Of a stretch of DNA of 64,000 bases, positions 23,929-32,929 are shown piece by piece; within the stretch, counting starts at the first letter, position 1, and every line of letters begins with the position of its first letter. This DNA is from CBDANZ01 sp965197865 (GTDB taxonomy: Bacteria; Acidobacteriota; Vicinamibacteria; Vicinamibacterales; CAVVIG01), in contig CBDANZ010000005.1 in the NCBI GenBank assembly GCA_965197865.1, forward strand, positions 186,001-250,000, given 5' to 3'. The notes under the pieces are model-generated. The model was not told the DNA's origin. It worked only from the letters and a program-made list of their open reading frames with translations, and did not search any database. The position numbers were made by a program, and so were the translations under genes.

Positions 23929-26900
23929 TTACATCCGATTGAAGAGCTCGCTCAACAGGCTGCCGACCTGTTCAAACACGCCGCCCTTGGCGCGCGGGTC
24001 GTCTCGGTCCGGGTGCAAGATCTCTGCCTTCGTAAAGCCTGGCTGCACGGCTCCAACGCCAGCACGGGCGGTCCACCAACTTGGGCTTCGGGCTCCGGAC
24101 TCTGGGCTATGGGGCTTCGGGATTCGAGATCCGGGCTTCGAGGCTCCATGCCGGCGTTGCAGGTCCTCCGTGGCCTGGACCGCAAGCCCCGCAGCCTGAA
24201 GCCCAGAGCCAGATACCCGACCGAGATCGAGCCTGAGAGCCCCCGGCGGGACGAGCGTAAGGTCTGGGCGCTGCCCGACCAGCGTCACGAGCCGCACGGG
24301 ATCGACTCTTGCCTGCCGTCTGAACTTCAAGACAACCGTGCGGCCCTCGCGGTCGATGCTATCGATCCCAACCCGAGCGGCCAGGACGCGGATGCGCCCG
24401 TAGTCCCCCAGGTTCAGCACCGAATCCGGCGGAGGCCCATACCGGTCGGCGGCCTCTTCCAGCACGCGATCGATGTCCTCGTCGCGCCGCGCGGCCGCGA
24501 CTTTCCTGTAGAGCATCAGCCGCTGGTTCATGTCCTGAACGTACGACTCATCGACGCGGAGATCCACCCGCAGGTTCACGGTCGCGCGTACATCGTCTTC
24601 GACTTCCTCGCCCTTCAACTCGCACACGGTCTGCTCGAGGAGCTTCAGGTACATCTCGAACCCGACCGTTTCGATGTGGCCGCTTTGCTCGCCGCCGAGC
24701 AGGTTGCCGCCCCCGCGAATCTCGAGGTCCAGGGCGGCGACACGGAAGCCGCTGCCGAGCTCGCTGAACTCTTTGATGGCCGCGAGCCGCTTCTTCGCCA
24801 CGGGCGACAAGTTGTCCTGGGCTGGAACCAAGAGGTACGCGTACGCTGGTCGATCCGATCGACCGACCCGGCCGCGAAGCTGATAGAGCTGCGACAGGCC
24901 GTAGCGGTCGGCCCGGTTGATGATGATTGTATTCGCGTTCGGAATGTCGAGCCCGTTCTCGACGATCGTCGTGGCAAGCAGCACATCGAACTTGCGAGCA
25001 ACGAAGTCGAGCATCGCGCGCTCAAGCTCGTCCTCTTTCATCTGGCCGTGCCCGATCACGATCCGCGCCTCCGGGACGAGCCGCTGCACGAGACTGCCGA
25101 TCGAACAAATCGACTCGACCCGATTGTGAACGAAATACACCTGGCCGCCGCGCTCGAGCTCGTTTCGAATCGCGAGGCCGATCACTTGCGAATCGAACTT
25201 GACGACGTTGGTCTGGATCGAAAGGCGATCCTTCGGAGGGGTCTCGATGATGGACATGTCGCGAATGCCCACGAGCGACATGTTCAGCGTGCGCGGGATG
25301 GGGGTTGCGCTCATCGTGAGCACATCCACCTTCCTCTTAAGCTGCTTGATCTTTTCCTTCTGCGAGACGCCGAAGCGCTGCTCCTCGTCGACCACGAGCA
25401 GCCCGAGGTCGCGGAACTCTACGTCCTTGGACAGCAGCCGGTGGGTGCCGACGATGACGTCCACTTTGCCGGCTGCGAGATCTGCGAGCGTCTCTTTCTG
25501 CTCGGCCTGCTTTCGGAACCGGCTCACCATGTCGACACGGATTGGAAACGCGGCAAACCGTTCCTTCAGCGTTTTCTCGTGCTGGAACGCGAGCACGGTC
25601 GTCGGCGCGAGAAACGCCACCTGCCTGCCGTCCATCACCACCTTGAAGGCGGCGCGCATCGCAACTTCGGTCTTGCCGTAGCCGACGTCGCCGCACAACA
25701 AGCGGTCCATTGACGTGGGCGACTCCAGGTCGCGCTTGATCTCGGCGATCGCGGTCAACTGATCCGGCGTGAGTTCGTACTCGAACGCGTCCTCGAACTC
25801 CTGCTGCCAGTGCGAGTCGGCGCTAAAGGCATGGCCAGGCACCGCTTTGCGCGCGGCATAGAGCTTCAGCAACTCCTCGGCCATGTCGCGCATCGCCTTC
25901 TTGACCCTGGTTTTCGTGCGCTCCCACGACGTGCCGCCGAGCCGGTCGATGGGCGGCCGCATGGCACCGGTGTATTTCTGGACCAGGTCGAGGCGTTCGA
26001 CTGGCGCAAACAGCTTATCGTCGCCTGCGTAGCGGAGCTCGAGAAACTCTTGCGTGGCGTCACCGACTCCAATTTGCTTGAGGCCGACGAATATGCCGAT
26101 GCCGTGGTCGACGTGCACGACGAGATCGCCGACTTTCAGATCGCGAAGGTCGGAAAGAAACGCCTTGCTGGCCGGTCGCCGCCGCTCCGGCGTCTGACGG
26201 TCCTCTCCGAAGACGTCGGCTTCCGCGTAAAGGTGCAGACCGGCGTCCGGCAGCCGGAAGCCGCGCGACAGCTTGCCAGTCGTAACAAGCACGGCCGCAT
26301 AGCGAGTGTCCTCGGCCCGCTCAACCGGCACCGCGAAAACGTCGTATTCCTTCAGCAGTTCAATCGTCCGCTCAGCACGGCCCGGGGTCGCCGCCACAAA
26401 CACCGTCCTCTCGCGCTGCTCCCCTAGCTTTCGGATTTCAGACACCCAGTCGGCGAGGCGGCCGTGGAGTTCGACGACGGGTTGACAGCGGACGCTTGCG
26501 AGCGGCGATGCCGTTGGCTTCGCACTGGAGAGTTCGCCGGCGTCCGCGTCCAGCGAGAGCTCGACGAGGCTGGTGGCGTGCGCCAGCCGCGTCTCGACGG
26601 CGCTCCAGTCGGCGAAGAGTTCGCTCGGCGGCGGCAAGAATTCGGACCTAGCACCTGGTCTCAGACCCGCCGAGCCGAGGTCCAGCGTCTCCCGTGAAGG
26701 GCGGGCCTTTGGACCCGCCCTTCCGCCAACGGCTTCCGCGTAGCTGCGCTGCACCTGCTCGAGAAGCTTGATGGCAACAGCCTCTACTTCGTCGCACTCG
26801 GATACGATCACCAGCGACTCTTTCACGCGCGACAGGTAGTCGAAGATTGTCGCCGACCGATCGAGGGGCCCGTCGGCAGGGCGGGGAGGACCAAAGTCCT

Positions 26901-27714
26901 GCGCTACCTTTGCCTGGTCATCCGATGTAGCGCGGGGATTTAGACCTGCCGTGTTGAGTGCTTCCAGCGTAGCGCAGGTCCCTAAACCAGCCGCAAGAAC
27001 ATCACAGAGCGGCACGATGGTTAGTTGATCGATTGGCTTGATCGAGCGCTGCGTGGCCGGATCGTAGGTGCGTAGCGACTCGATGGTGTCGCCGATGAAT
27101 TCGACCCGCACCGGCTCCGGCTCGGCGGCGGGATAGACATCCAGAATGCCGCCGCGAAGGGCGAATTCGCCGTGTTCGTCGGCCGGATCCTCTCGGCTGA
27201 AGCCCGCGTCAAGCAGCAGTTCGCCGAGATCGGTCGGTGAGATGTCCTGATTGGGTCCGAGCTCAACCGAGGCGTCCAGCAGGCGTTCGGGAGCGCTCAC
27301 CCGCGGCAGCAACGCCGATGCAGAAGCCGCGACCACGCGCGCGGTCCCGCGCGCCAGGGCGTGCAGCGCCCTGGCGCGCGCCGACGTGACGCCCACGTGC
27401 GGCGCCATGCCGCGATACGGATCCACCTCATGTGACGGAAAGGACAGGACAGCCCGATCGGCAGCTGTCTCCGACAGGCCTTCCAGTGCCGAGATGAAGA
27501 AGCAGACGTCGGCGACCATCTGCTCGAGATCTGCGTCGGTCGGCACGACCAGCAGCACGGTTCCCTTCGGCATCGTATGCGCCGCAGCCGCGACAAACAG
27601 CGCCTTCGCGGACGGCGTCAGCCCGCTGACTTCTCTCTCGGGCACATCCATCCTGCTGCGGGCAACGGCCGCCTTTAGCAGCGCGCGAAGGTTGAGCGAG
27701 GTCGAGGTGGTCAC
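23929..27714 (-). CDS. mfd: Transcription-repair coupling factor Mfd
   Basis: The 1261-residue translocase removes RNA polymerase stalled at DNA lesions and recruits UvrA. It shows the UvrB-like N-terminal region (FPSHEVDPYRGMAPHVGVTS, RGGILDVYPAAEPEPVRVEF), the RNA polymerase interaction domain (LKVGDLVVHVDHGIGIFVGL), the RecG-like motor with Walker A GDVGYGKT (about residue 674), DEEQ box LLVVDEEQRFGVSQ, TATPIPRTLNMSL, and the C-terminal TRCF domain. It is about 100 residues longer than usual. Extra text includes KVAQDFGPPRPADG and GSAGLRPGARSEF in the N-terminal part, derived from REP-like repeats, and a low-complexity tail segment (GLQAAGLAVQATEDL, PGSRIPKPHSPESGARSPS). Start GTG at 27714 with GGAGAAA upstream. 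Confidence 0.93.
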   Translation of the reverse strand: MTTSTSLNLRALLKAAVARSRMDVPEREVSGLTPSAKALFVAAAAHTMPKGTVLLVVPTDADLEQMVADVCFFISALEGLSETAADRAVLSFPSHEVDPYRGMAPHVGVTSARARALHALARGTARVVAASASALLPRVSAPERLLDASVELGPNQDISPTDLGELLLDAGFSREDPADEHGEFALRGGILDVYPAAEPEPVRVEFIGDTIESLRTYDPATQRSIKPIDQLTIVPLCDVLAAGLGTCATLEALNTAGLNPRATSDDQAKVAQDFGPPRPADGPLDRSATIFDYLSRVKESLVIVSECDEVEAVAIKLLEQVQRSYAEAVGGRAGPKARPSRETLDLGSAGLRPGARSEFLPPPSELFADWSAVETRLAHATSLVELSLDADAGELSSAKPTASPLASVRCQPVVELHGRLADWVSEIRKLGEQRERTVFVAATPGRAERTIELLKEYDVFAVPVERAEDTRYAAVLVTTGKLSRGFRLPDAGLHLYAEADVFGEDRQTPERRRPASKAFLSDLRDLKVGDLVVHVDHGIGIFVGLKQIGVGDATQEFLELRYAGDDKLFAPVERLDLVQKYTGAMRPPIDRLGGTSWERTKTRVKKAMRDMAEELLKLYAARKAVPGHAFSADSHWQQEFEDAFEYELTPDQLTAIAEIKRDLESPTSMDRLLCGDVGYGKTEVAMRAAFKVVMDGRQVAFLAPTTVLAFQHEKTLKERFAAFPIRVDMVSRFRKQAEQKETLADLAAGKVDVIVGTHRLLSKDVEFRDLGLLVVDEEQRFGVSQKEKIKQLKRKVDVLTMSATPIPRTLNMSLVGIRDMSIIETPPKDRLSIQTNVVKFDSQVIGLAIRNELERGGQVYFVHNRVESICSIGSLVQRLVPEARIVIGHGQMKEDELERAMLDFVARKFDVLLATTIVENGLDIPNANTIIINRADRYGLSQLYQLRGRVGRSDRPAYAYLLVPAQDNLSPVAKKRLAAIKEFSELGSGFRVAALDLEIRGGGNLLGGEQSGHIETVGFEMYLKLLEQTVCELKGEEVEDDVRATVNLRVDLRVDESYVQDMNQRLMLYRKVAAARRDEDIDRVLEEAADRYGPPPDSVLNLGDYGRIRVLAARVGIDSIDREGRTVVLKFRRQARVDPVRLVTLVGQRPDLTLVPPGALRLDLGRVSGSGLQAAGLAVQATEDLQRRHGASKPGSRIPKPHSPESGARSPSWWTARAGVGAVQPGFTKAEILHPDRDDPRAKGGVFEQVGSLLSELFNRM
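24060..24200 (-). repeat. Low-complexity repeat inserted in the mfd 3' part
   Basis: Iterated GGCTTCGGG/GATTCGAG/GGCTCCGG words fill this stretch and encode a Ser/Gly/Pro/Arg-rich segment between conserved parts of the C-terminal domain of Mfd. Confidence 0.6.
26649..26994. repeat. Cluster of REP-like repeats in frame in mfd
   Basis: At least five copies in both orientations: TAGCACCTGGTCTCAGACCC (about 26649), a hairpin AAGGGCGGGCCTTTGGACCC (about 26697-26727), AGGACCAAAGTCCTGCGCTA (about 26887), GTAGCGCGGGGATTTAGACC (about 26927) and GTAGCGCAGGTCCCTAAACC (about 26969). The frame stays open through all of them. Confidence 0.75.
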
Positions 27715-27742
27715 GAAGATTTCTCCGGCCCGAAACCTTCAG

Positions 27743-27842
27743 TGTAGCTCAGGTCCGTGGACATGTCTGCCGCTCTGCCGCTGTAACGCGGGTCGTTGAC
27801 TTAGACCTGCTTGTCTGCGGTAGCGCAGGTCCCTAGACCCGC
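27743..27842 (+). repeat. Three REP-like repeats between mfd and the RAYT remnant
   Basis: GTAGCTCAGGTCCGTGGACA (27743), GTAACGCGGGTCGTTGACTT (27783) and GTAGCGCAGGTCCCTAGACC (27820). The last one contains the stop codon of the transposase remnant, so repeat and transposase gene are contiguous. Confidence 0.75.
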
Positions 27843-28140
27843 GTGTAATCGTAGAGATCCGACCTAGCGAACGGAAACCACCCGTATGTCCTAGCACAAT
27901 ACCCGCGCGGAGCGGGTTCTCTAAAGATAGCGCGCGACTTTCTCCGTCGCTTCATCGTTTCGAGAATCTGGTCGTAATAGTCCGGCTGCCACAGGCGCTG
28001 ACTCGTCTGCTGCCTTGTAATTGAATCCCGTGAGCTTCTTATAGGCAACAACGAAAGCGGGCAGATCTGCATTGGGCGAAGTGCCGTACACCGGCACATG
28101 TTGCGGCACCTGGCAGGAGCAAAGTGCTAGCCTCCATCTG
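27833..28140 (-). pseudogene. Remnant of a REP-associated tyrosine transposase (RAYT, IS200-like)
   Basis: Minus-strand text spread over two frames matches the C-terminal half of Y1 transposases of the RAYT type: NADLPAFVVAYKKLTGFNYK, then RLWQPDYYDQILE, NDEATEKVARY and FARSDLYDYTRV followed by the stop at 27833. In intact proteins these are consecutive (LWQPGYYD... DDEATxxVARYIxxNPVRAGL). The HUH motif and most of the N-terminal half are not found. REP-like repeats of the window's family lie at both ends (27820-27842 and 28188-28213), the known arrangement for RAYT genes and the repeats they mobilise. Confidence 0.7.
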
Positions 28141-28187
28141 CGCGAACGGATGCGGCAGCTCCATCCTGCAACACGGATCGTTCGTCG

Positions 28188-28246
28188 TGTAGCGGAGGTC
28201 TTCAGACCTGCCGGTGCTTGTGCCGCGCGGGTCTTTATGACCACCG
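28188..28246 (+). repeat. REP-like repeats between the RAYT remnant and rfaE2
   Basis: GTAGCGGAGGTCTTCAGACC (28188 on) is nearly canonical; a weaker one, GCGCGGGTCTTTATGACCAC (28223 on), overlaps the rfaE2 stop. Confidence 0.75.
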
Positions 28247-28717
28247 GAAAGACCGAATCCTCTCGAGAATCGACGTGGTCGAGTATCCCGGCTCGCCGCT
28301 GATGCGCACTACGCGGCCGCTGCGCCCCTCGACAACGTCGCGGAAGGCACCGGCATCCCCGGCCTCAGCCGAGTCGGCGGCTTGAACGAGGACGTCGGGT
28401 TCGACGACCGCAACAACTATGTGAGGCGTGTCCTCGTCGAAAATGACCACCCCATCCACGCAGTCGAGTGCCGCCAGGACGTCCGCCCGCTCAGCCTCAG
28501 GAATGACGGGCCGATCCGCCCCCCTGTTTCTGCCGACCGATCGATCCGATTTGATGCCGACGATGAGCGCGTCGCCGAACTGACGGGCCTGTTGAAGGTA
28601 CCGAACATGGCCGGGATGAAGGAGATCGAAGACGCCGCTGGCGAAGACGACGGTCTTGCCAACCGCGCGCGTTTGTGCAGCCAGTTCCACGGCGGCGTCG
28701 CGGGTGAATTTCGTCAT
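28235..28717 (-). CDS. rfaE2: RfaE2/HldE-type nucleotidyltransferase
   Basis: The 160-residue protein is a cytidylyltransferase-fold enzyme with the nucleotide-binding HxGH in FASGVFDLLHPGHVRYLQQA and later VFDEDTPHIVVAVVEPDVLV; the kinase half of bifunctional HldE is absent. RfaE2 transfers AMP to D-glycero-beta-D-manno-heptose 1-phosphate to make ADP-heptose. The usual KGGDY motif after DVLV is altered to QAADSAEAGD, so a different sugar phosphate or reduced activity is possible. Start ATG at 28717 overlaps the wzt stop (ATGA), placing it in the export operon. Confidence 0.8.
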   Translation of the reverse strand: MTKFTRDAAVELAAQTRAVGKTVVFASGVFDLLHPGHVRYLQQARQFGDALIVGIKSDRSVGRNRGADRPVIPEAERADVLAALDCVDGVVIFDEDTPHIVVAVVEPDVLVQAADSAEAGDAGAFRDVVEGRSGRVVRISGEPGYSTTSILERIRSFRWS

Positions 28718-30048
28718 GGTGTCCGATCCGCAGGGGTCTTGAACTGTACGCTGGCAGAAAACGACCAGTGGTGTTGCGGGCGATAGATGCCGACGTCCGG
28801 CGTTCGCGACTTCACGCGGAATGTGTACAACAGCCGATGGTAGTCGTACGGATAGCCTTCACACGTGTGGACGGCAACGTCCAGCTTGTAGGTCCCTTCG
28901 ACGAGGTCAAGGCTGTCGATGACGAGCGTCACCTCCGCCTCGCCCTCGATTCGCCAGGGGTCCATCTGCTCAATGAACGTATTGGTGCCGTAGCAGCAGA
29001 CTCCGTCAGCGTTGAACAAGCTCACGCCGAACACGAAGTCGGTGGCCGGCGCATGCGCCACGACGCCCATCCGAACGGCCATCGGCTCGCCGGAATGAAA
29101 GACGAACGACGGCTGCCCGGCGCGGCCGACGAGTGTGACGTTCGTGATCTCGATTTCACGCGTGCCCCATCGTCCTTCAACGGCCTTGAACATGTCGCGC
29201 AGCTCGCCCGGATCGGGCTCGGCCGTTTGTGGCGCTGCCTGGGCCGGCGGCGCCGCCACGGCCGCCACCGCTTGGGCGGTCGTGGTCGCGAGTAGCGTTT
29301 CTTCGGACTTCTCCACCGACGCCAGGTACGCGTCGACGACACGCTTGGGATCGCCATGGGCGCGCGCCTGCCCGCTGTCTAGCCACAGCGCCTGATCACA
29401 AAAGCGCTCGACGAGATTGAGCGAATGCGTGACGAGCAGAATCGTCTTACCGAGACGCCTGAACTCCGCGAACTTGTCCAGACACTTGTGGGTGAATCCT
29501 TCGTCGCCGACCGCCAGCACTTCGTCCACTAGCAGCACATCGGGATCGACGTGAATCGCGACCGCGAAACCGAGGCGCATGTACATCCCTGAGGAATAGG
29601 TCTTCACCGGCGCATCGATAAACTCCCGCACCTCGGCGAACTCAACAATCTCGTCGAAACGTTCTTCGACTTCGCGCCGCGAGAGACCCAGCATGACGCC
29701 GTTGATAAACACGTTCTCGCGCCCGGAGATCTCCGGGTGAAAACCGGCGCCAAGCTCGATCAGCGCCGATATACGGCCGTTGACGAGGACCGTCCCGCTC
29801 GTCGGCTTCGTAATGCCCGCAACGACCTTGAGCGCCGTGCTCTTGCCCGATCCGTTCCGGCCGACCACGCCGTAGGTGCGGCCCCTCTCAACGGTGAACG
29901 ACACGTTCTGCAGGGCCGCAAAAGTCTCGGCGGGGCTGAGGTCACTCAGGATGCTTCGCTGCAGCAGCGCGCTCTTCAGCGTGGCAAGTTTCCGGCCGCT
30001 ATGCCGTCGGTAGATCTTGGTGACGTTCGACAGTTCGATGGCGGTCAC
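28714..30048 (-). CDS. wzt: Polysaccharide ABC exporter ATP-binding protein, Wzt type
   Basis: The 444-residue protein has an N-terminal ABC domain: Walker A GRNGSGKST (about 62-70), signature YSSGMYMRLGFAVAI, Walker B VLLVDEVLAVGD and the H-loop LLVTHSL. After an Ala/Pro-rich linker comes a C-terminal domain of about 150 residues (IEITNVTLVGRAGQPSFVFH ... TYKLDVAVHTCEGYPYDYHR), like the carbohydrate-binding domain of Wzt that recognises the capped end of O antigen. With the Wzm-type permease encoded upstream it should export an O-antigen or similar polymer. Separated from wzm by 93 bp holding a CTTCGTG-rich intergenic repeat. Confidence 0.9.
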   Translation of the reverse strand: MTAIELSNVTKIYRRHSGRKLATLKSALLQRSILSDLSPAETFAALQNVSFTVERGRTYGVVGRNGSGKSTALKVVAGITKPTSGTVLVNGRISALIELGAGFHPEISGRENVFINGVMLGLSRREVEERFDEIVEFAEVREFIDAPVKTYSSGMYMRLGFAVAIHVDPDVLLVDEVLAVGDEGFTHKCLDKFAEFRRLGKTILLVTHSLNLVERFCDQALWLDSGQARAHGDPKRVVDAYLASVEKSEETLLATTTAQAVAAVAAPPAQAAPQTAEPDPGELRDMFKAVEGRWGTREIEITNVTLVGRAGQPSFVFHSGEPMAVRMGVVAHAPATDFVFGVSLFNADGVCCYGTNTFIEQMDPWRIEGEAEVTLVIDSLDLVEGTYKLDVAVHTCEGYPYDYHRLLYTFRVKSRTPDVGIYRPQHHWSFSASVQFKTPADRTP

Positions 30049-30141
30049 ATCAAGCCCACTGGCTCATTACACAAGACACAACAAACAAAAGGGCCATTTG
30101 GTCTTCGTGTCCTTCGCGCTCTTCGTGGTGAAGGGTTTCAC
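30049..30141. repeat. Intergenic repeat of the ACACGAAG/CTTCGTGT type
   Basis: GGTCTTCGTGTCCTTCGCGC and TCTTCGTGGTGAAGG stand here; related text occurs at 31366-31392 and 33829-33881 and, degenerately, at about 12425-12445. It seems to be a second dispersed repeat family, always between genes in this window. Confidence 0.5.
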
Positions 30142-30936
30142 TCACACGACCTCCACGAAGGAATCGCGCAGCCGGTCGAACAGCCAGTAGCTCGCGAGAA
30201 AGACGACGACGGACGCCACGCCGAGCGCCAGCAGCCACTTCCAGTGGCCGAACGCGCCTGGGAAAAAGAGGATCTCCTGATACGAAATCGCCAGGTGCGT
30301 GAACGGGTTGAGGTTGAACAGCGCCTTGTAGGGCCGGACCTCCGGCTGGTCATAGAAATAGATGATGGGCGTCGAGAAGAACCACAACATTAGGACGTTG
30401 GCCAGGATGTCGCGGATGTCCCGGAAGTGCACCGTCAGCGCAGCGAGCGCCAGCGCAAGCGCGGTGGTGAACACGAGCTGCACCAGCACGACAACGGGAA
30501 GCCAGACGAGCCCTCCGGCATCGGGCCAGTGCTGATACAGCACCAGCACGATGGCGACGATCGGGAGCGCGAGGAAGAAGTGCACCATATTGGCCAGCAC
30601 ACTGACCATCGGCAGCACTTCGGCTGGAAAGAGGACCTTCTTGATCAGGTTGCCGCCGGCGATGAGCGACCCCGACGCTTCGGTCAGCGACGCCGAGAAC
30701 CAGGTCCACGGGAGGATCCCGCACAGCATGAACAGCGCGAACGGCTGCAGCCCTTTGGTTCTATTCGGTATGATTGTGGTGAAGACGAACGAGTAAATCG
30801 CCAGGAGCAGCAGCGGGTTGATGAACGACCAAAGGAAGCCGAGCACCGAGCCCCGGTAGCGCGCCTTCAGCTCGCGCGCGACGAGGCTCCAGATCAGCCC
30901 ACGGCAACGGATCAGTTTGGCGAGATTATCAAGCAA
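30142..30936 (-). CDS. wzm: Polysaccharide ABC exporter permease, Wzm type
   Basis: The 264-residue ABC-2 permease has the family signature LVARELKARYRGSVLGFLWS near the N-terminus, six predicted transmembrane helices (about 31-55, 65-90, 110-135, 142-170, 175-195, 230-252) and LNPFTHLAISYQEILFF before the last one. It forms the channel of the exporter with the Wzt-type ATPase. Its ATG at 30936 directly follows the last base of atpC (30937), so it is transcribed, and probably translated, from the F1-ATPase operon. Confidence 0.88.
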   Translation of the reverse strand: MLDNLAKLIRCRGLIWSLVARELKARYRGSVLGFLWSFINPLLLLAIYSFVFTTIIPNRTKGLQPFALFMLCGILPWTWFSASLTEASGSLIAGGNLIKKVLFPAEVLPMVSVLANMVHFFLALPIVAIVLVLYQHWPDAGGLVWLPVVVLVQLVFTTALALALAALTVHFRDIRDILANVLMLWFFSTPIIYFYDQPEVRPYKALFNLNPFTHLAISYQEILFFPGAFGHWKWLLALGVASVVVFLASYWLFDRLRDSFVEVV

Positions 30937-31359
30937 CTACGAACGAATTCTAGCGCGACTGGCGACCTGCAGGCGGATCAGTGACTTGAGCAGCGCGATT
31001 CGCGCCCGCTCGAAATCCATGCCAGCTGGTGGCTTGGCGAAGCGCCCTTCGGCGCGCTTTTTCGCCGCCTCCGCCCGGGTGACCTCGATTTCGTCGGCCC
31101 GCTCGGCAAGCTGCGCGAGGATCGTCACCCGGTCGGGCTGCACCTCGGCGAATCCAAACGCTAGCGAAAGATAGTGCAGTTCCCGTCCCTGGCGATGCCA
31201 GAGCTGTCCTATCCCGAGGAGCGCCAGAAAGGGCGTGTGCCCGGGCAGCACGCCGAAGCACCCCTCGGCGCCTGGAATCTGCACTTCGTCGACCGACTCG
31301 TTCACGAGGGCTCGATCGGCGCACACGACTTGCAGTTGCAAGCGAGACGGAAGTGGCAT
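30937..31359 (-). CDS. atpC: ATP synthase epsilon subunit
   Basis: The 140-residue protein shows the N-terminal beta-sandwich of F1 epsilon (LQLQVVCADRALVNESVDEV, IPGAEGCFGVLPGHTPFLAL, LSLAFGFAEVQPDRVTILAQ) and the C-terminal helical hairpin (EAAKKRAEGRF ... RIALLKSLIRLQVA). It is part of the central stalk and regulates ATP hydrolysis. No ribosome binding site is obvious before the ATG; the 31-bp gap to atpD carries ACCACCAAGACACGAAGG, a member of the second intergenic repeat family. Confidence 0.9.
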   Translation of the reverse strand: MPLPSRLQLQVVCADRALVNESVDEVQIPGAEGCFGVLPGHTPFLALLGIGQLWHRQGRELHYLSLAFGFAEVQPDRVTILAQLAERADEIEVTRAEAAKKRAEGRFAKPPAGMDFERARIALLKSLIRLQVASRARIRS

Positions 31360-31390
31360 CGTTCTGTTTCACACCACCAAGACACGAAGG

Positions 31391-32842
31391 TCAAGCGGCC
31401 TGCCGCTTCCGAAATCTCTCCATCACCTCGTCGATCGTACCGACCATATAGAAATCCTGCTCCGGGATCTCGTCGTGCCTCCCTTCGACAATGTCCTGGA
31501 AGCCTCGGATCGTATCCGCAATCGTCACGTACTTCCCTTTGAGGCCGGTGAACTGCTCGGCGACAAAGAAAGGCTGCGACAGGAACTTTTGGATCTTGCG
31601 TGCTCGCGACACGGTGAGCCTGTCCTCTTCCGAAAGCTCGTCGATGCCGAGAATCGCGATGATGTCCTGACGGTCCTTGTACTGCTGCAAAATCTGCTTC
31701 ACCTGGCGCGCCACCCGGTAGTGCTCCTCGCCGATGATCCGCGCGTCGAGAATGCGCGACGTGGAGGCGAGCGGATCGACCGCCGGATAGATGCCCAGCT
31801 CGGCGATCTGCCGCGACAGGTTCGTCGTCGCGTCGAGGTGTGCGAACGTCGTGGCCGGCGCCGGGTCGGTGTAGTCATCGGCTGGCACGTAGATCGCCTG
31901 CACCGACGTGATTGACCCATTCTTGGTCGATGTGATGCGCTCCTGCAGCTCGCCCATCTCGGTGAGCAGCGTCGGCTGATAGCCAACCGCCGACGGCATG
32001 CGCCCGAGCAGCGCCGACACTTCCGAGCCCGCCTGGGTGAACCGGAAAATGTTGTCGATGAAAAGCAGCACGTCCTTCCCTTCCGCGTCGCGGAAATACT
32101 CGGCCACCGTGAGCGCCGTCAGCCCCACCCGCAGACGCGCGCCGGGCGGCTCGGTCATCTGTCCGTACACGAGCGCTGCACGCGACCTGCTGGGATCGTT
32201 GACGTCGATGACGTGGCTCTCCTGGAACTCGAGCCAGAGGTCGTTGCCTTCGCGCGTGCGTTCGCCGACGCCGCCGAACACCGACACACCGCCGTGCTTG
32301 AGCGCGATGTTATGGATCAGCTCCATGATGATGACGGTCTTGCCGACCCCGGCGCCGCCGAACAGCCCGATCTTGCCCCCCTGCAGGTACGGATCGAGGA
32401 GATCGACGACCTTGATGCCTGTCTCGAACATTTTCAGCTCGGTCGACTGGCTCTCGAGATCCGGAGCGGGCCGATGAATCGGCCAGCGTTCCTTTGCCCG
32501 TACCGGGCGATCGGGGAAATCCACCGGCTCGCCAAGGACGTTTAGGACGCGTCCGAGCGTTTCCGGACCGACGGGCACCGAGATCGGTTCGCCAAGGTCC
32601 ACGGCGGTCATGCCCCGCTGCATGCCGTCGGTCGGCTTCATCGCGACAGCGCGCACGCGGTTCTCGCCGAGGTGCTGCTCGACTTCCACGATGACGTCCA
32701 ATTTCACGCCAGAGGCCGTACCGGCGCCTTCCGAGGTGATGCGCAGGGCGTGATAGATCTTCGGCAGGTGGCCCGCCTCAAACTCAACGTCGACGACCGG
32801 GCCGATGATTTGAACGATTCGTCCGATATTCTTGTCAGCCAT
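31391..32842 (-). CDS. atpD: ATP synthase beta subunit
   Basis: The 483-residue catalytic subunit of F1 has the family motifs GGAGVGKTVIIMELI (Walker A), GERTREGNDLW with the catalytic glutamate, ALVYGQMTEPPGARLRVGLT, DVLLFIDNIFRFTQAGSEVS (Walker B) and LLGRMPSAVGYQPTLLTEMG. Full family length. It hydrolyses or makes ATP at the alpha-beta interface. Confidence 0.96.
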   Translation of the reverse strand: MADKNIGRIVQIIGPVVDVEFEAGHLPKIYHALRITSEGAGTASGVKLDVIVEVEQHLGENRVRAVAMKPTDGMQRGMTAVDLGEPISVPVGPETLGRVLNVLGEPVDFPDRPVRAKERWPIHRPAPDLESQSTELKMFETGIKVVDLLDPYLQGGKIGLFGGAGVGKTVIIMELIHNIALKHGGVSVFGGVGERTREGNDLWLEFQESHVIDVNDPSRSRAALVYGQMTEPPGARLRVGLTALTVAEYFRDAEGKDVLLFIDNIFRFTQAGSEVSALLGRMPSAVGYQPTLLTEMGELQERITSTKNGSITSVQAIYVPADDYTDPAPATTFAHLDATTNLSRQIAELGIYPAVDPLASTSRILDARIIGEEHYRVARQVKQILQQYKDRQDIIAILGIDELSEEDRLTVSRARKIQKFLSQPFFVAEQFTGLKGKYVTIADTIRGFQDIVEGRHDEIPEQDFYMVGTIDEVMERFRKRQAA

Positions 32843-32858
32843 GTGGTTCTCTCATTGG

Positions 32859-32928
32859 CGGCCCTGAAGGGGCCGCCCTACGTACCCCACGTACGTCCGC
32901 GTACGTAGCGCGGACCTTTCGGGCCCGC
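32859..32928. repeat. Inverted pair of REP-like repeats between atpD and atpG
   Basis: GGCGGCCCTGAAGGGGCCGC (minus orientation, about 32859) and GTAGCGCGGACCTTTCGGGC (plus, about 32905) face each other across CCCCACGTACGTCCGCGTAC. Together they can fold into a long hairpin in the ATP-synthase mRNA. Confidence 0.75.
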
Positions 32929-32929
32929 G

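Noticed and set aside
24013..25713. Plus-strand open frame of 566 codons opposite mfd
   Set aside because: Antisense shadow of a strongly conserved gene; no recognisable domain. The same applies to long plus-strand frames opposite glmS (58294-59526) and pcrA (55862-56923).
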